The notes: generated by a model not told the origin, from the letters alone. Positions 9,581-18,917 are shown, counted from the first letter of the stretch. The stretch: 64,000 nt of DNA from Rhodococcus erythropolis NBRC 15567 (GCF_001552595.1 NZ_BCRM01000019.1:1-64000), one strand, 5' to 3'. A program made the numbers and translations.

Positions 9581-12500
9581 GTGATCGCACTGCGAGGAAG
9601 GTCGTTAGCCGCAGCAGTAGTGGTGTCCATGACGATGGCGTTGGCCGCGTGTACGTCCGCTGAATCGGCGCCCGAGGTGGGCGCCAACTACGGCTCGGAC
9701 GGAACCGCCGTCGACTACCGGGAGCCGGTGAAACTGAGTAGCCGAGATGGTGTTCTCGAGGTGCGCTTGTCCGCTCATCAGGGAGTGATTCCGCTCGATA
9801 CCGCTTCGGCGCCCGTGTCGAATTTTCTGCTCTTCGGGTACGAGGTCATCCGCGGTACGGCGTCGGACGGATCGACCTCGGCGAGTGACGTCTATCCGGC
9901 GCCGACTCTCCGCGTCAATCCCGGAGAGCGATTGATCATTCATTACGACAACGATTTGCAGGATCTCACGATCGAGGACTTCTACGATCCGGCATTCACA
10001 CCGGCGGGCGGGGACGTGCCGATCTATCCGCCGGCGCTGACGTCGGCTCCGCTGAATCTGCACACGCACGGAGTGCACGTGAGTCCGGACGGCAATGCGG
10101 ACAACGTGTTGCTCAACATTCCCGCCGGCCAGGGAAACGTGTACGACTACGCGATTCCGGGGACGATGCCGAACGGTCTCTACTGGTACCACAGTCACCG
10201 GCACACCCTCACCGCCCAGCAGACGTACATGGGCTTGGCCGGGCTACTGGAAATCGGCCGGCCGGACGGGAATTTGCCTGTCGTGACGGCAAACGACGTT
10301 CCGATTCGCGATATGGCACTGCAGTACAACTTCGTATTCGACCGCAAAGGAAAGGGTCGGCAGCTCAACGACGCGAACTGGCCCCAATTCGTCAGTACGT
10401 TGACGCCACCCGCCGGTACCGAATTAGCCGACGGGACGTACCGTCCGAGCCTTGCTCCGGTGAATTTCTCGGACACCACCGAGGGCGCGCAGTATTTCAC
10501 CAACTGGTACGCGGGACCGTTGTCCCCGGCCAATCATCGTGGACAGAATCAATTCGTTCCAGGCAATCTGCAGAGCTTCGTGGGTGAATCGACGAGTGTT
10601 CCGGCCGATCCCTCACTGCCGGACAACCAACGCGATGTGCAGTACACCGTGAACGGTCAGTTCCAGCCGTCGCTGAAACTGAAGCCGGGGCAGACCGAGA
10701 TCTGGGTGCTTGCCAACATCAGCGACTTTGCCTACATGCCGGTTACGTTGACGGAAACCGCAACCGGCACCCATCCGAAGTTCGCAATCGTGGGGCAGGA
10801 CGGAAACCCGTTCGACGAGGTCAGGCCACCCGTGGACGGGGACGGAACCAGGCTGGTGATTCCGCCGGCCTCGCGCTATGCAATCGCCGTGACGATGCCG
10901 GAGTCCGGCGATCTGGTGCTGGAGATGCCACCGCTGGAAGGTGCGAAACCGGTGAGCAATCCGGGAATTCTCTATACCAACAACGGTACCGACAATCCGC
11001 CCGCCGAACTCGGAACCGTCACCGTCGACCCGTCGGTGATCAGTTACGCGGACGGATTCTTCACGTTCCCGACTCAGCAGTTGATCCGCGCGACGCCAGA
11101 CGAGGGCGAAGGGAAGACGACTCCCTTCGAGTTCGGACAGAAGCTCGATACCTACACCTCGTTCGTGGATACAGCAGCGATGACGCCCGACGTGACCCGC
11201 AACCTCACAGTGTCCGGTGGGTTCGGAAACGAGAAGGCCAGCAACAGCGATCCGAAGGCCTTCACCTACGAATTCGCCGACAACACGTTCCCCAACATCC
11301 CGCTGATTCAACCGCGGCTGAATTCCGTTGAAGAATGGAAGATCACGAACCTCAACAACGACGAACACCCGATGCATATTCACGTGAACGACTTCCAAGT
11401 GATGGAAGTCGTTGATCCCGTCGCAGGGACGACGACAGGGGTTCAGCCCTGGGGGATCGACAATGTAAACGTGCCTGCTCCGGTGACTGACGAGAATGAG
11501 AATGCTCTCGAGCCTGCGTCAGTGACGTTGCGAACGAAGTTCACCGAGTACACCGGAACCTTTGTGATTCACTGCCACCGACTCAATCACGAGGACAACG
11601 GTTTGATGGCTACCGTCAACGTGATTCCCGAGGTATCGACGTATGCCGTCGCGATACCTGGTTCGGCCGGCGTGCCCGCCAAGGTGCAGATATTCGATGC
11701 CAACGGCGACAAACTGATCACCGCTGTGACGCCCTTCCCGTCGTTCGAAGGCACCCCGAGTGTGGCGATGGCGGACGTGAACGGAGACATGGTGCTTGAT
11801 CTGGTCGCTGGAACAGGGGCAGGCTCGGCTCCGGAAGTGGTGGCGTACAACGCAGTCGGCGGCGTGCCGTTCACCGACGAGTTGGCAAGATTTGCGCCCT
11901 TCGATGTGGGTTTCCGCGGTGGAGTGAACGTCGGTGGTGTCGACATCGACGGAAATGCACTGGCAGACAACATCATCGTTGCATCAGGCCCGGGGATGGA
12001 GTCGCAGGTCAAGATTTACTCCACCGACCTTCCGGCGGACAAGAGGTCCGCACCCGCAGAATTCGGTTCGTTCTCGCCGTACCCGGGATCGAGTAGCGGA
12101 GTCACGTTCGCAACCGGAATGGTCGACAGTCACTCCGGTCGAGCGAGCATCGTGACAGCACCCGGTGCGGGCGAGGAGCCGTTGATCAAGACGTTCCGCT
12201 ACGACCTGTACGAACCGACGGCGGCTGCGCAGGGCGACTCCGATGAACACGCAGGTCATACGGATGGTCCGGTAACGACATCACAGTTCTTGGCCTTCGA
12301 CCAGGGCTACCGCGACGGGGTGTCTCTGTCGACGGGTTGGGTGGCCGGCGCCGAGGGCGGCGCAAAGTCGATAGTGGCAGGCATGCTCGGAGGAGACGGA
12401 TCAATCCGCGTCTTCTCGAGTGGATCCAGGCTCGACGGTGCACCCGAGATGTACCTCGAGAGTCCAGATCACCATTCGACGGACGTGGCATTTCGGGAGG

Positions 12501-12733
12501 TTGCAGCTTTCGACCCGTTCACCGATCCAGGGTCGGGTGTGGGAGTGGCCACGACGAGCACGACTACCGGCGCGGATCTCCTCGTCAGCGGCAGCAACGG
12601 AACGGGTGCCGAAGTTCGGAAATTCACTCTCGGTCGTGCCGATCCGTCTGCGACCACATTGACACCGACGCTTGTGGGAACGCTGCCGCCCTATCCCGTC
12701 GGCGGGGGAGTTCTGCCGCTCGGTGGTCGATGA
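9581..12733 (+). CDS. Multicopper oxidase lipoprotein with C-terminal FG-GAP/VCBS-like repeat region
   Basis: This 1,050-residue secreted lipoprotein starts at a GTG behind GGGGAAA. A lipobox (LAAC, Cys24) suggests anchoring outside the membrane. The four copper-binding blocks of a three-domain multicopper oxidase are intact: HTHG (about 161), WYHSH (about 202), HPMHIH (about 596) and HCHRLNHEDNGLM (about 664). The expected activity is oxidation of metals or phenolics coupled to O2 reduction. Typical enzymes of this type end near the last block, but here about 360 extra residues follow (about 690-1050). They contain repeated Asp-rich motifs such as DVNGDMVLDLVAG and DIDGNALADNI, as in integrin-alpha-like FG-GAP repeats. 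The extension may form a beta-propeller for surface or partner binding. The physiological substrate is unknown. Confidence 0.92.
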   Translation: MIALRGRSLAAAVVVSMTMALAACTSAESAPEVGANYGSDGTAVDYREPVKLSSRDGVLEVRLSAHQGVIPLDTASAPVSNFLLFGYEVIRGTASDGSTSASDVYPAPTLRVNPGERLIIHYDNDLQDLTIEDFYDPAFTPAGGDVPIYPPALTSAPLNLHTHGVHVSPDGNADNVLLNIPAGQGNVYDYAIPGTMPNGLYWYHSHRHTLTAQQTYMGLAGLLEIGRPDGNLPVVTANDVPIRDMALQYNFVFDRKGKGRQLNDANWPQFVSTLTPPAGTELADGTYRPSLAPVNFSDTTEGAQYFTNWYAGPLSPANHRGQNQFVPGNLQSFVGESTSVPADPSLPDNQRDVQYTVNGQFQPSLKLKPGQTEIWVLANISDFAYMPVTLTETATGTHPKFAIVGQDGNPFDEVRPPVDGDGTRLVIPPASRYAIAVTMPESGDLVLEMPPLEGAKPVSNPGILYTNNGTDNPPAELGTVTVDPSVISYADGFFTFPTQQLIRATPDEGEGKTTPFEFGQKLDTYTSFVDTAAMTPDVTRNLTVSGGFGNEKASNSDPKAFTYEFADNTFPNIPLIQPRLNSVEEWKITNLNNDEHPMHIHVNDFQVMEVVDPVAGTTTGVQPWGIDNVNVPAPVTDENENALEPASVTLRTKFTEYTGTFVIHCHRLNHEDNGLMATVNVIPEVSTYAVAIPGSAGVPAKVQIFDANGDKLITAVTPFPSFEGTPSVAMADVNGDMVLDLVAGTGAGSAPEVVAYNAVGGVPFTDELARFAPFDVGFRGGVNVGGVDIDGNALADNIIVASGPGMESQVKIYSTDLPADKRSAPAEFGSFSPYPGSSSGVTFATGMVDSHSGRASIVTAPGAGEEPLIKTFRYDLYEPTAAAQGDSDEHAGHTDGPVTTSQFLAFDQGYRDGVSLSTGWVAGAEGGAKSIVAGMLGGDGSIRVFSSGSRLDGAPEMYLESPDHHSTDVAFREVAAFDPFTDPGSGVGVATTSTTTGADLLVSGSNGTGAEVRKFTLGRADPSATTLTPTLVGTLPPYPVGGGVLPLGGR

Positions 12734-12822
12734 TCAGGTTTTGAGATTTTCTGAAAGTAGTTATATATCAACCGGTCTCGAGTTCGATGTTTCTTGAAAC
12801 CTGTCCGTTATGTCTCTGGATC

Positions 12823-12845
12823 TCGAAAGTATGTTCGATTAGACT
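12823..12845 (+). promoter_or_regulatory. LexA-like SOS box overlapping a -10 hexamer
   Basis: TCGAAAGTATGTTCGA at 12823-12838 differs at one base from the actinobacterial SOS box TCGAAC-N4-GTTCGA. It abuts TAGACT at 12840-12845, a plausible -10 that would start transcription at or near the ATG at 12852, giving a leaderless mRNA. LexA control of some 13E12-family genes has been reported in M. tuberculosis, which fits this position. Confidence 0.75.
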
Positions 12846-12851
12846 TTGAGT

Positions 12852-14090
12852 ATGGACAGTCGGGAAGCGTGGCAGCTGGATGGCGAGGGCCTCAAGAGTG
12901 AGGTTCTGGATCTGGTGCGTGTCCGACACGAGTTGCAGTCGCGGATGGTGTTGTTGATCGTGGAAATGTTTTCCCGTGAGGTTCTCGGGGGGAAGGGTTT
13001 TCGGGCGATCGCGCAGTGGTTGCATGGTTCGACGAATCTCGAGATCGGTGAGTGCAGTCTGCTGGTCGGGTTGGCGCGGTTGTTGATGCTCGAACCCGTT
13101 GTCGGCGATGCGTTTCACCGGGGTGAGGTGGATGCGTTGAAAGCCCGTCAGGTGGCGTCGTTTTGTCAGCATCCACCGAAGAACATGACTCTGGCAGATG
13201 TGGACAAGGCTCGCGGGATTCTGCTTGGTCTGGCGTCGAAGAACATCGCGGATTGTGATGCGGTGCGGGCGGCGATTCGGCGGATCGAGAAGCAGTACGG
13301 AAAACGCGAGGACGGTGTTCCGGTCGGGGAAGATTCGGAGCGTAACGAGTTCTACGCCTCGAAAGGCTTGTACGGGCGGGTCACGGTGAAGGGCGATCTG
13401 GATGCTGTGAACGGGGCCCGTCTGATCACGTTGTTGTCGAGTTTGTCGGCTCCGACACCGGTGAAGGACGGCGTGAAGGACACGCGTACTCCGGCATTAC
13501 GGCGGGCGGGAGGGTTTTGCGAACTGTTGCGCCGGTATGAGCGGGCGGGGTTGGGCCCGGTCGAGGGCGGGGTGAAACCGCACATCACGGTGACTGCGTC
13601 GGCGAAGGACTTGACGGATCTGCAAGCGTTGAAAGACCTGCTGCCGTCGACGGAGGAACTCGGGTTCGCGTGGACGGATTGGGTGGGCCCGATCAGTATC
13701 GATACTGCGCGGATGTTGGCGTGCGACTGCACCGTGACGCGGATCTTGTTGGACGAGAAGGGTGTTCCGCTCGAGTGCGGTAAGGAAGCGAGAACGGCGA
13801 CGGTGCCGCAGCGGCGGGCGTTGGCGGTTCGTGATGGTGGGTGCGCGTTTCCGGGGTGCGGGACTCCGTCGGGGTGGTGCGATGCTCATCATATTGTTCA
13901 CTGGAACGATGGTGGCCCAACAGATCTCGACAATCTGATCTTGTTGTGCGGTCATCATCATCGGACACTGCACCACACGGAGTGGCGGGTGGAGATCGGC
14001 CCGGATCGGAAGTCGGTGTTCTATCCGCCGATGTCGGTTGATCCGTATCAGCAGCCGATCGGCGGGAACAGCCCGCCGACGGCCGCCTGA
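12852..14090 (+). CDS. DUF222 / HNH endonuclease-domain protein (REP13E12 family)
   Basis: This 412-residue protein has an N-terminal DUF222 helical region and a C-terminal HNH nuclease motif at about 332-375 (CAFPGCG…CDAHHIVHW…NLILLCGHHHRTLHH). That is the layout of the multi-copy 13E12-repeat proteins of mycobacteria and rhodococci. I chose the ATG at 12852 over the TTG two codons upstream because it follows a -10-like TAGACT by seven bases, suggesting a leaderless start. The role is probably DNA cleavage linked to DNA damage or a mobile element, but this is unproven. Codon use leans to G- and T-ending codons compared with the flanking genes, consistent with acquisition. A strong hairpin follows the gene. 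Confidence 0.9.
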   Translation: MDSREAWQLDGEGLKSEVLDLVRVRHELQSRMVLLIVEMFSREVLGGKGFRAIAQWLHGSTNLEIGECSLLVGLARLLMLEPVVGDAFHRGEVDALKARQVASFCQHPPKNMTLADVDKARGILLGLASKNIADCDAVRAAIRRIEKQYGKREDGVPVGEDSERNEFYASKGLYGRVTVKGDLDAVNGARLITLLSSLSAPTPVKDGVKDTRTPALRRAGGFCELLRRYERAGLGPVEGGVKPHITVTASAKDLTDLQALKDLLPSTEELGFAWTDWVGPISIDTARMLACDCTVTRILLDEKGVPLECGKEARTATVPQRRALAVRDGGCAFPGCGTPSGWCDAHHIVHWNDGGPTDLDNLILLCGHHHRTLHHTEWRVEIGPDRKSVFYPPMSVDPYQQPIGGNSPPTAA

Positions 14091-14103
14091 ACGGGCATAA
14101 CTG

Positions 14104-14161
14104 GAAATGCCAGCGTATGCACCGGGGAAGAATCATGCCCCGGTACATGCGCTGGCATTTC
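14104..14161. terminator. Large hairpin between convergent genes, probable bidirectional terminator
   Basis: A 24-base left arm (14104-14127) and right arm (14138-14161) pair at 22 of 24 positions around a 10-base loop. The structure starts GAAATGCC and ends GGCATTTC, and it lies between the stop codons of two converging genes. There is no clear U-tract on the plus strand. Confidence 0.8.
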
Positions 14162-14175
14162 GCGTTCTGGAGAGC

Positions 14176-15147
14176 TCAGGGCAGCGACCAGAACTGAGTA
14201 GTCACCAGATAGAAGACGACCACCCAGAACAAGGTCACCGCAGCGACGATCGCCACCCCTTGCGCGTTGGTTTTTGCGACAGGAATCCCTGGAGGTGGAC
14301 GCAGCCAACGGTGCAGGAGCCGATTCACGTAGTACGGCATCGTGAAGAAACTCATGATGAAGCTCGACAACAGGTTGCCGATCAACAATCCGAGCCAGAG
14401 TGGCAGCTTCAGCGGTGACAGCGCCAAAGTTAGCAAGACGACAGTCGGGTAGAGACCGACCCAGACCGCGATCGAGGTTTTTGTCTCCGAAGGTGGAGGG
14501 GCCTCGTTTCCGTTCTCGTCGAAGGCAAACCAACTGCCGAACGAATTGTCCACGGTTCGCAGTTCGAAGTCGTGGAACTTGCGACCCTCGGCGAGAAGCT
14601 GTTGTCGCTCAGGGGAAGTCAGCCACGTGTCGAGATGGGCAGCATTGTCGAAGCGATACAGCAGGGTCCACTCATCCTGCACACCGTCGACTGGGCGAAA
14701 CAGTTCGGTGCCGCGGAATCCGTCGAAAGCACTCTCCACCTCCCGAAGGCGATCCTGCCAGGCAAGGAACTCGTCGATACTGTCGTCACCTACTCGGTGC
14801 GTCACTACGACAGTCAGCAGTGGGTCCGGAGGCCTGATCCCGCCGCTCACTACCTGCTGCGTGGCCGGGCCGTCGAAGAACTGACGACCGCTGTCGAGGT
14901 AGTCCTGCCTCGTCGCGCTGTTGATCCACGCTTGAACATGAGCGATGGAGTCGAATCGGTACACGATCACCCAATCAGGTTGGGTGGGCGTCGGAGCCGC
15001 GATTTCTGCCCCGAGGAAGCCTGCATAATCTGCGGCCGCCCGGTTGAGATCTTTCTGCCAGACCTCGAATTCTTTCTCCAGTCCGGCACGCACTCGCTGG
15101 CCGATGATGACCGTAGCGGCGCTGTCCGCCGACGTGTTCGCGGTCAT
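14176..15147 (-). CDS. Membrane protein with two antibiotic-biosynthesis-monooxygenase (ABM) domains
   Basis: The 323-residue protein starts at the ATG at 15147, which shares ATGA with the stop of the upstream hydroxylase gene, so translation is probably coupled. Two tandem ABM-like ferredoxin folds occupy about 10-100 and 110-205. Each carries a WVIVYRF/WTLLYRF core strand followed by a helix of the form AHxxxW. The C-terminal third is hydrophobic, with about three membrane segments (about 228-250, 255-285 and 298-320). ABM domains are small cofactor-free oxygenases or heme- or quinone-handling folds. The fused membrane part and the pairing with a molybdenum hydroxylase suggest an accessory role at the membrane, but no function is established. 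I am confident of the fold, not of the activity. Confidence 0.85.
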   Translation of the reverse strand: MTANTSADSAATVIIGQRVRAGLEKEFEVWQKDLNRAAADYAGFLGAEIAAPTPTQPDWVIVYRFDSIAHVQAWINSATRQDYLDSGRQFFDGPATQQVVSGGIRPPDPLLTVVVTHRVGDDSIDEFLAWQDRLREVESAFDGFRGTELFRPVDGVQDEWTLLYRFDNAAHLDTWLTSPERQQLLAEGRKFHDFELRTVDNSFGSWFAFDENGNEAPPPSETKTSIAVWVGLYPTVVLLTLALSPLKLPLWLGLLIGNLLSSFIMSFFTMPYYVNRLLHRWLRPPPGIPVAKTNAQGVAIVAAVTLFWVVVFYLVTTQFWSLP

Positions 15148-17837
15148 CGGTTCAGGCCTGAGTAGATGCGTTCCGGGGTGAGCGGTAGTGACCGGAATCG
15201 TGACCCGGTGGCATCCTGCAGTGCGTTCGCCAAAGCAGGGGCAACCGGATTGATGCAGCACTCCGCCATGCCCTTGGAGCGGAGTGGGCCGACGGAGTCT
15301 GATGACTCGACGAGGATCACCTCGGTGCGTGGGACATCTGCATAGGTCGGGATCCGGTAGTTACGTAGATTCGGGTTCGTCATCGCGCCGTTTGCGTCTA
15401 CGTGGAAGTTCTCGGTGAGTGCGAAGCCGATGCCCTGGGCGACGCCACCTTCGATCTGTCCCCGCACCTGCGCCGGATTGATGATCACCCCAGCGTCGGT
15501 GGCTTGGACACTGTAGAGGATGCGGATCTCGCCGGTGATGCGATGGACGGCGATCCGGAAGCCATGAGTGTTGGACACCACGCTGCGCGGCGACCCGTAC
15601 GCTTTCCGTGCTTCGGTGAATCGGATCCCGCGCGGGCGTGTAGCCTCGAGTAACTCTTGCAGTGTTAATCGAGTACTACCGCAGACGATCTTGTCGTCGT
15701 CCATCGAGCACAGGTCAATCGAGACGCCGGTGTGATGTGCGGCGAAGGCTAGTAGTCGATCGCGGAGCGCATTCGACGCGCGGAGTACCGCGTTCCCAGC
15801 GACAAACAGGCCGGCGCTGGCGAAAGCGCCTGTGTCGAAACCGGTTCGGTCGGTGTCCGACTGAATGATTCGTACACGTGACGGTGTTGTGCCCAGCTGA
15901 TTCGCGGCGATCTGCACGTGGGCCGTAGAAGTTCCCTCACCGAATTCGACTGTGCCGATAGCAAGTTCGTATACACAGTCTTCGCCGAGGGTGAGCCAAG
16001 CCTCGGAAATGTGCTCGGTGGGTGGCGCGGTCTCATGTAGTGAACTGGCAGTACCGGTGCCGATCAGCCAATCGTCTCCGAGCGAGGGAACCGGTTGGCG
16101 CTTCAACGCTGCGTCGATCAGATCGACGCATTGCCCCAGTCCGTCTTCGGTGAAGATCACGTCGTCTGGGCCGTCTTCGAGTGCGACGAGCGAATCGCCC
16201 GGTCGGACGATATTGCGTCGACGCAGTTCGAGCGGATCCATGTTCAGCGCGATGGCCAATTCGGTCATGGCCGATTCCACGGCAAAGGCCGGTTGAGTCA
16301 TCCCGTACCCACGCAAAGCGCCGCTCGGGACGTTATTGGTGTACACGGAATACGCATCGAACTTCTTGTTCGCACAGCGATAGAGCGAGACTGCCGCGCC
16401 GCCGGCAAAGAGTGTCTCTCCTCCGTGGTTTCCGTATGCACCGGTGTTCGAGACGTTGCGATAGTGGAACGCGGTGAGTGTCCCGTCCGACTTTGCTCCG
16501 AGCTTGATTGTGAGTTTCATCGGATGACGCGGTGACGCGGTGGTGAACTCTTCTTCTCGGGTGAATTCGAGGCAGACGGGACGACCGGTGTCCAGGGTGG
16601 CGAGCGCCACCAGATCTTCGCTGATCACTTCCTGTTTTCCTCCGAACCCGCCGCCCACGCGTTTGCAGAACACGCGCAGCTGATCCGGGCGGAGGTCGAA
16701 GAGATGGGCGAGTTTGACCTTGGCGATGGAGGGGGACTGCGAACTCGTGCGAACGTGAAGGCGTCCGTCTTCCATCCATGAAATCGAACCGTGCGTCTCG
16801 AGATGTGCGTGCTGCACTCGCGGCGAGAAGTAGGTGCCTTCGTGGATGACGTCGGCCTCGGCGAACCCGGCCTCGACGTCGCCCACGTGACCGTGAAGTT
16901 CGAGCAGGATGTTGTGCTCGGGATCTCGAACAAAGGGATCGTCGGATCCGTGCAGGGCTGGAGCGCCGTCGGCCATGGCCTCTTCCGGATCGAACACGGA
17001 AGGCAGGATCTCGTAATCGACCTTCACCTTCCGACGGCCTTCTTCCGCAGCGACGACGGAGTCGGCGAGGACGGCCACCACCCGCTGACCCACGAACCGC
17101 ACGACGTTGTCGAGGATGTACGTGTCGTCCGGATCAACAAGGTGGTCGGTATGAATTGCCGTTGTAAAGAGCTTGCGCGGCACGTCTTTCCAGGTGTACA
17201 CGCGATGGACACCGGGGACGGCGAGCGCCTCGGTGGTGTCGATGGAGGTGATGCGTGCATGCGCGTGGGGCGAGTGCAGCACTTTCAGGTGCAGCATGCC
17301 GTCGATCGCGGTGTCCATAGTGTATTCGGCTCGGCCGGTCACGACGTCGGTGGCCGCCGGCGCCCCGACGCTGGTCCCGACCGCCTGTCCGGGGAGGGCA
17401 ACTTCGACAGCGCCGACACCGTTGACCGCGTCTTCGATGGATCGGTAACCGGTGCAGCGGCACAGGTTTCCCTTGAGCGCTCGCGGCAAGTCTTCTTTCT
17501 GCACGTCGGTGAGCGCCGCGGAGGTCATGATCATTCCGGCGGTGCAGAACCCACACTGAAAGCCGGGTGCATCCCGGAACTGCTGCTGAATCGGATGGAG
17601 ATCTTCGGGCGTACCGAGTCCCTCGATCGTGGTCACCGCGCGACCGTCAGCGCGAAAGGCGGGCGTGATGCAGCTGTGTATCGGCGCTCCGTCGAGCCAC
17701 ACTGTGCACGCCCCGCAGTCCCCGCCGTCGCAACCCTTCTTCACCCCGTGGTGTCCGAGGTGTCGAAGAAACGTCCGGAGACACTGTCCCGGGAACGGTT
17801 CCTCGTCGAACTTCCGGTCGTTCACCGTGTAGCTCAT
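15144..17837 (-). CDS. Xanthine dehydrogenase-family protein: fused [2Fe-2S] and molybdopterin-binding subunit
   Basis: This 897-residue fusion starts at the ATG at 17837, overlapping the upstream FAD-subunit stop by ATGA. Residues 1-165 are the small iron-sulfur subunit, with ligands Cys36, Cys41, Cys44 and Cys56 for the plant-type cluster and Cys95, Cys98, Cys126 and Cys128 for the second cluster. The rest is the molybdenum subunit, with VGGGFGGKQE, GALRGYGMTQPA and, near the C-terminus, KGMAECCINP carrying the expected catalytic Glu (the usual KGxGE reads KGMAE). The protein should hydroxylate an N-heterocycle, purine or aldehyde and pass electrons through the FeS clusters to the FAD subunit. 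FeS and Mo parts are more often separate chains, so this fusion is less common. The substrate is unknown. Confidence 0.92.
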   Translation of the reverse strand: MSYTVNDRKFDEEPFPGQCLRTFLRHLGHHGVKKGCDGGDCGACTVWLDGAPIHSCITPAFRADGRAVTTIEGLGTPEDLHPIQQQFRDAPGFQCGFCTAGMIMTSAALTDVQKEDLPRALKGNLCRCTGYRSIEDAVNGVGAVEVALPGQAVGTSVGAPAATDVVTGRAEYTMDTAIDGMLHLKVLHSPHAHARITSIDTTEALAVPGVHRVYTWKDVPRKLFTTAIHTDHLVDPDDTYILDNVVRFVGQRVVAVLADSVVAAEEGRRKVKVDYEILPSVFDPEEAMADGAPALHGSDDPFVRDPEHNILLELHGHVGDVEAGFAEADVIHEGTYFSPRVQHAHLETHGSISWMEDGRLHVRTSSQSPSIAKVKLAHLFDLRPDQLRVFCKRVGGGFGGKQEVISEDLVALATLDTGRPVCLEFTREEEFTTASPRHPMKLTIKLGAKSDGTLTAFHYRNVSNTGAYGNHGGETLFAGGAAVSLYRCANKKFDAYSVYTNNVPSGALRGYGMTQPAFAVESAMTELAIALNMDPLELRRRNIVRPGDSLVALEDGPDDVIFTEDGLGQCVDLIDAALKRQPVPSLGDDWLIGTGTASSLHETAPPTEHISEAWLTLGEDCVYELAIGTVEFGEGTSTAHVQIAANQLGTTPSRVRIIQSDTDRTGFDTGAFASAGLFVAGNAVLRASNALRDRLLAFAAHHTGVSIDLCSMDDDKIVCGSTRLTLQELLEATRPRGIRFTEARKAYGSPRSVVSNTHGFRIAVHRITGEIRILYSVQATDAGVIINPAQVRGQIEGGVAQGIGFALTENFHVDANGAMTNPNLRNYRIPTYADVPRTEVILVESSDSVGPLRSKGMAECCINPVAPALANALQDATGSRFRSLPLTPERIYSGLNR

Positions 17838-18658
17838 GACTGGCTCCCCGTGAGTTCGATTCGGAGCTCGTCGGCGTAGTGACGGGCGAGGTGCAGGCGG
17901 TGGTCGGGGGTTCCGTTGGGATCGTCGAACCAACTGTCGGCCGAAATGGAGTCGACAGCTCGTCGCAGAGAGTGCTCGTCCGGCATCGTGTCGAACGTCA
18001 GCCGTATCGGATGCGTAGTGCCGGCGGTGATGGTGACGTGAAAGTCGTCGGCTCCCGGAGTCTGCGTCGCGATCATGAAGATCGTCGAACGGCCGAGGTG
18101 CGTGAGACTGAAGCGGCGGTGGGCGTGGCGTTTGGTGAGCGCGTGCACCGGGAACTCGATGCTCCGAAGAACTTCGCCCGGCTCCAGGACATTCTGGTGG
18201 TCACCGGTCACGAAGTCGCACGCGTCGACGGTCCTCACTGTTCCGGCGGTGGCCCACAGCGTGAAAGTAGCCTCGAGTGCAACTGCCAGGGTGATCATCG
18301 GTCCGGCGGGAAGCGACATACAGATGTTCCCGCCTACGGTGGCCGAATTCCACACCTTGAAAGACGAGAGGAAGTACTCGCAGCTGACGCGAATAAGTGG
18401 ACTCGCACCCCAATTGTCCGGCGGGACAAACGCATACAGTTCGGCAACGGTGCACGTAGCTCCGACACTGAAATGAGTCGCGCCGACCTCCAGTGGTGTC
18501 CACCCGAGCGCGGTGAGGTCGACGAGTCGACGTGTGTCGGGTTGTTCCGCTGAGAACAGCCACGTTCCTCCCGCGAGCCAGGCGTCGCCGGGACGCCACA
18601 CGTCCCCTGGGCGATCCGGTGGTCGGCGTATCACGTCGGTAATGGTGGTGATGTCCAT
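17834..18658 (-). CDS. FAD-binding subunit of a molybdenum hydroxylase (xanthine dehydrogenase family)
   Basis: The protein has 274 residues. I chose the ATG at 18658 because GAGGGGAG lies a few bases upstream. It matches the medium subunit of CO or xanthine dehydrogenases: an N-terminal FAD-binding fold with AGGTWLF, the conserved ATVGGNICMSLPAGPM loop, and a C-terminal CO-dehydrogenase flavoprotein domain. It is the first gene of a three-gene minus-strand operon with 4-bp overlaps (FAD subunit, FeS-Mo subunit, ABM membrane protein). It should accept electrons from the FeS clusters of the partner chain and pass them to NAD or another acceptor. Confidence 0.9.
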   Translation of the reverse strand: MDITTITDVIRRPPDRPGDVWRPGDAWLAGGTWLFSAEQPDTRRLVDLTALGWTPLEVGATHFSVGATCTVAELYAFVPPDNWGASPLIRVSCEYFLSSFKVWNSATVGGNICMSLPAGPMITLAVALEATFTLWATAGTVRTVDACDFVTGDHQNVLEPGEVLRSIEFPVHALTKRHAHRRFSLTHLGRSTIFMIATQTPGADDFHVTITAGTTHPIRLTFDTMPDEHSLRRAVDSISADSWFDDPNGTPDHRLHLARHYADELRIELTGSQS

Positions 18659-18759
18659 GCGCCTGCTCCCCTCGGGGGATGTGTCGTCTCGGAGTGGGAC
18701 ATTACCGAGGTGACGGGACACATTCACACTTTTAGTGCATATCGGGCACGTGAAACATG

Positions 18760-18782
18760 GGCGATACGTACGTGACATCGCC
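18760..18782. promoter_or_regulatory. Inverted repeat in the divergent intergenic region, possible operator
   Basis: GGCGAT and ATCGCC form perfect 6-base arms around 11 bases that include ACGTACGT. The site lies in the 259-base divergent gap between the molybdenum-hydroxylase operon and the giant NRPS gene. I found no regulator gene next to it, and I could not place convincing promoter hexamers in this gap. Confidence 0.3.
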
Positions 18783-18917
18783 TGGTGGTCCGTGCATGTG
18801 CTTGCCGATTCTGGGTACGACTGCTTGAGAGGCGCGATCAGCCTCTTGCTTTCGCGCTGTTGATTCGGACGCGGCTACGCACTCGGCGGCCGCGGAGATC
18901 ATGCGGGGCGGGGCGCT

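Noticed and set aside
12734-14175. Insertion sequence or transposon around the HNH gene
   Set aside because: There is no transposase and no terminal inverted repeats flank the gene. The hairpin at 14104-14161 is a single structure between convergent genes.
16791-17879. 362-residue plus-strand frame opposite the molybdenum hydroxylase
   Set aside because: The minus strand carries the full FeS ligand set and Mo-subunit motifs. The plus-strand product looks like a shadow.
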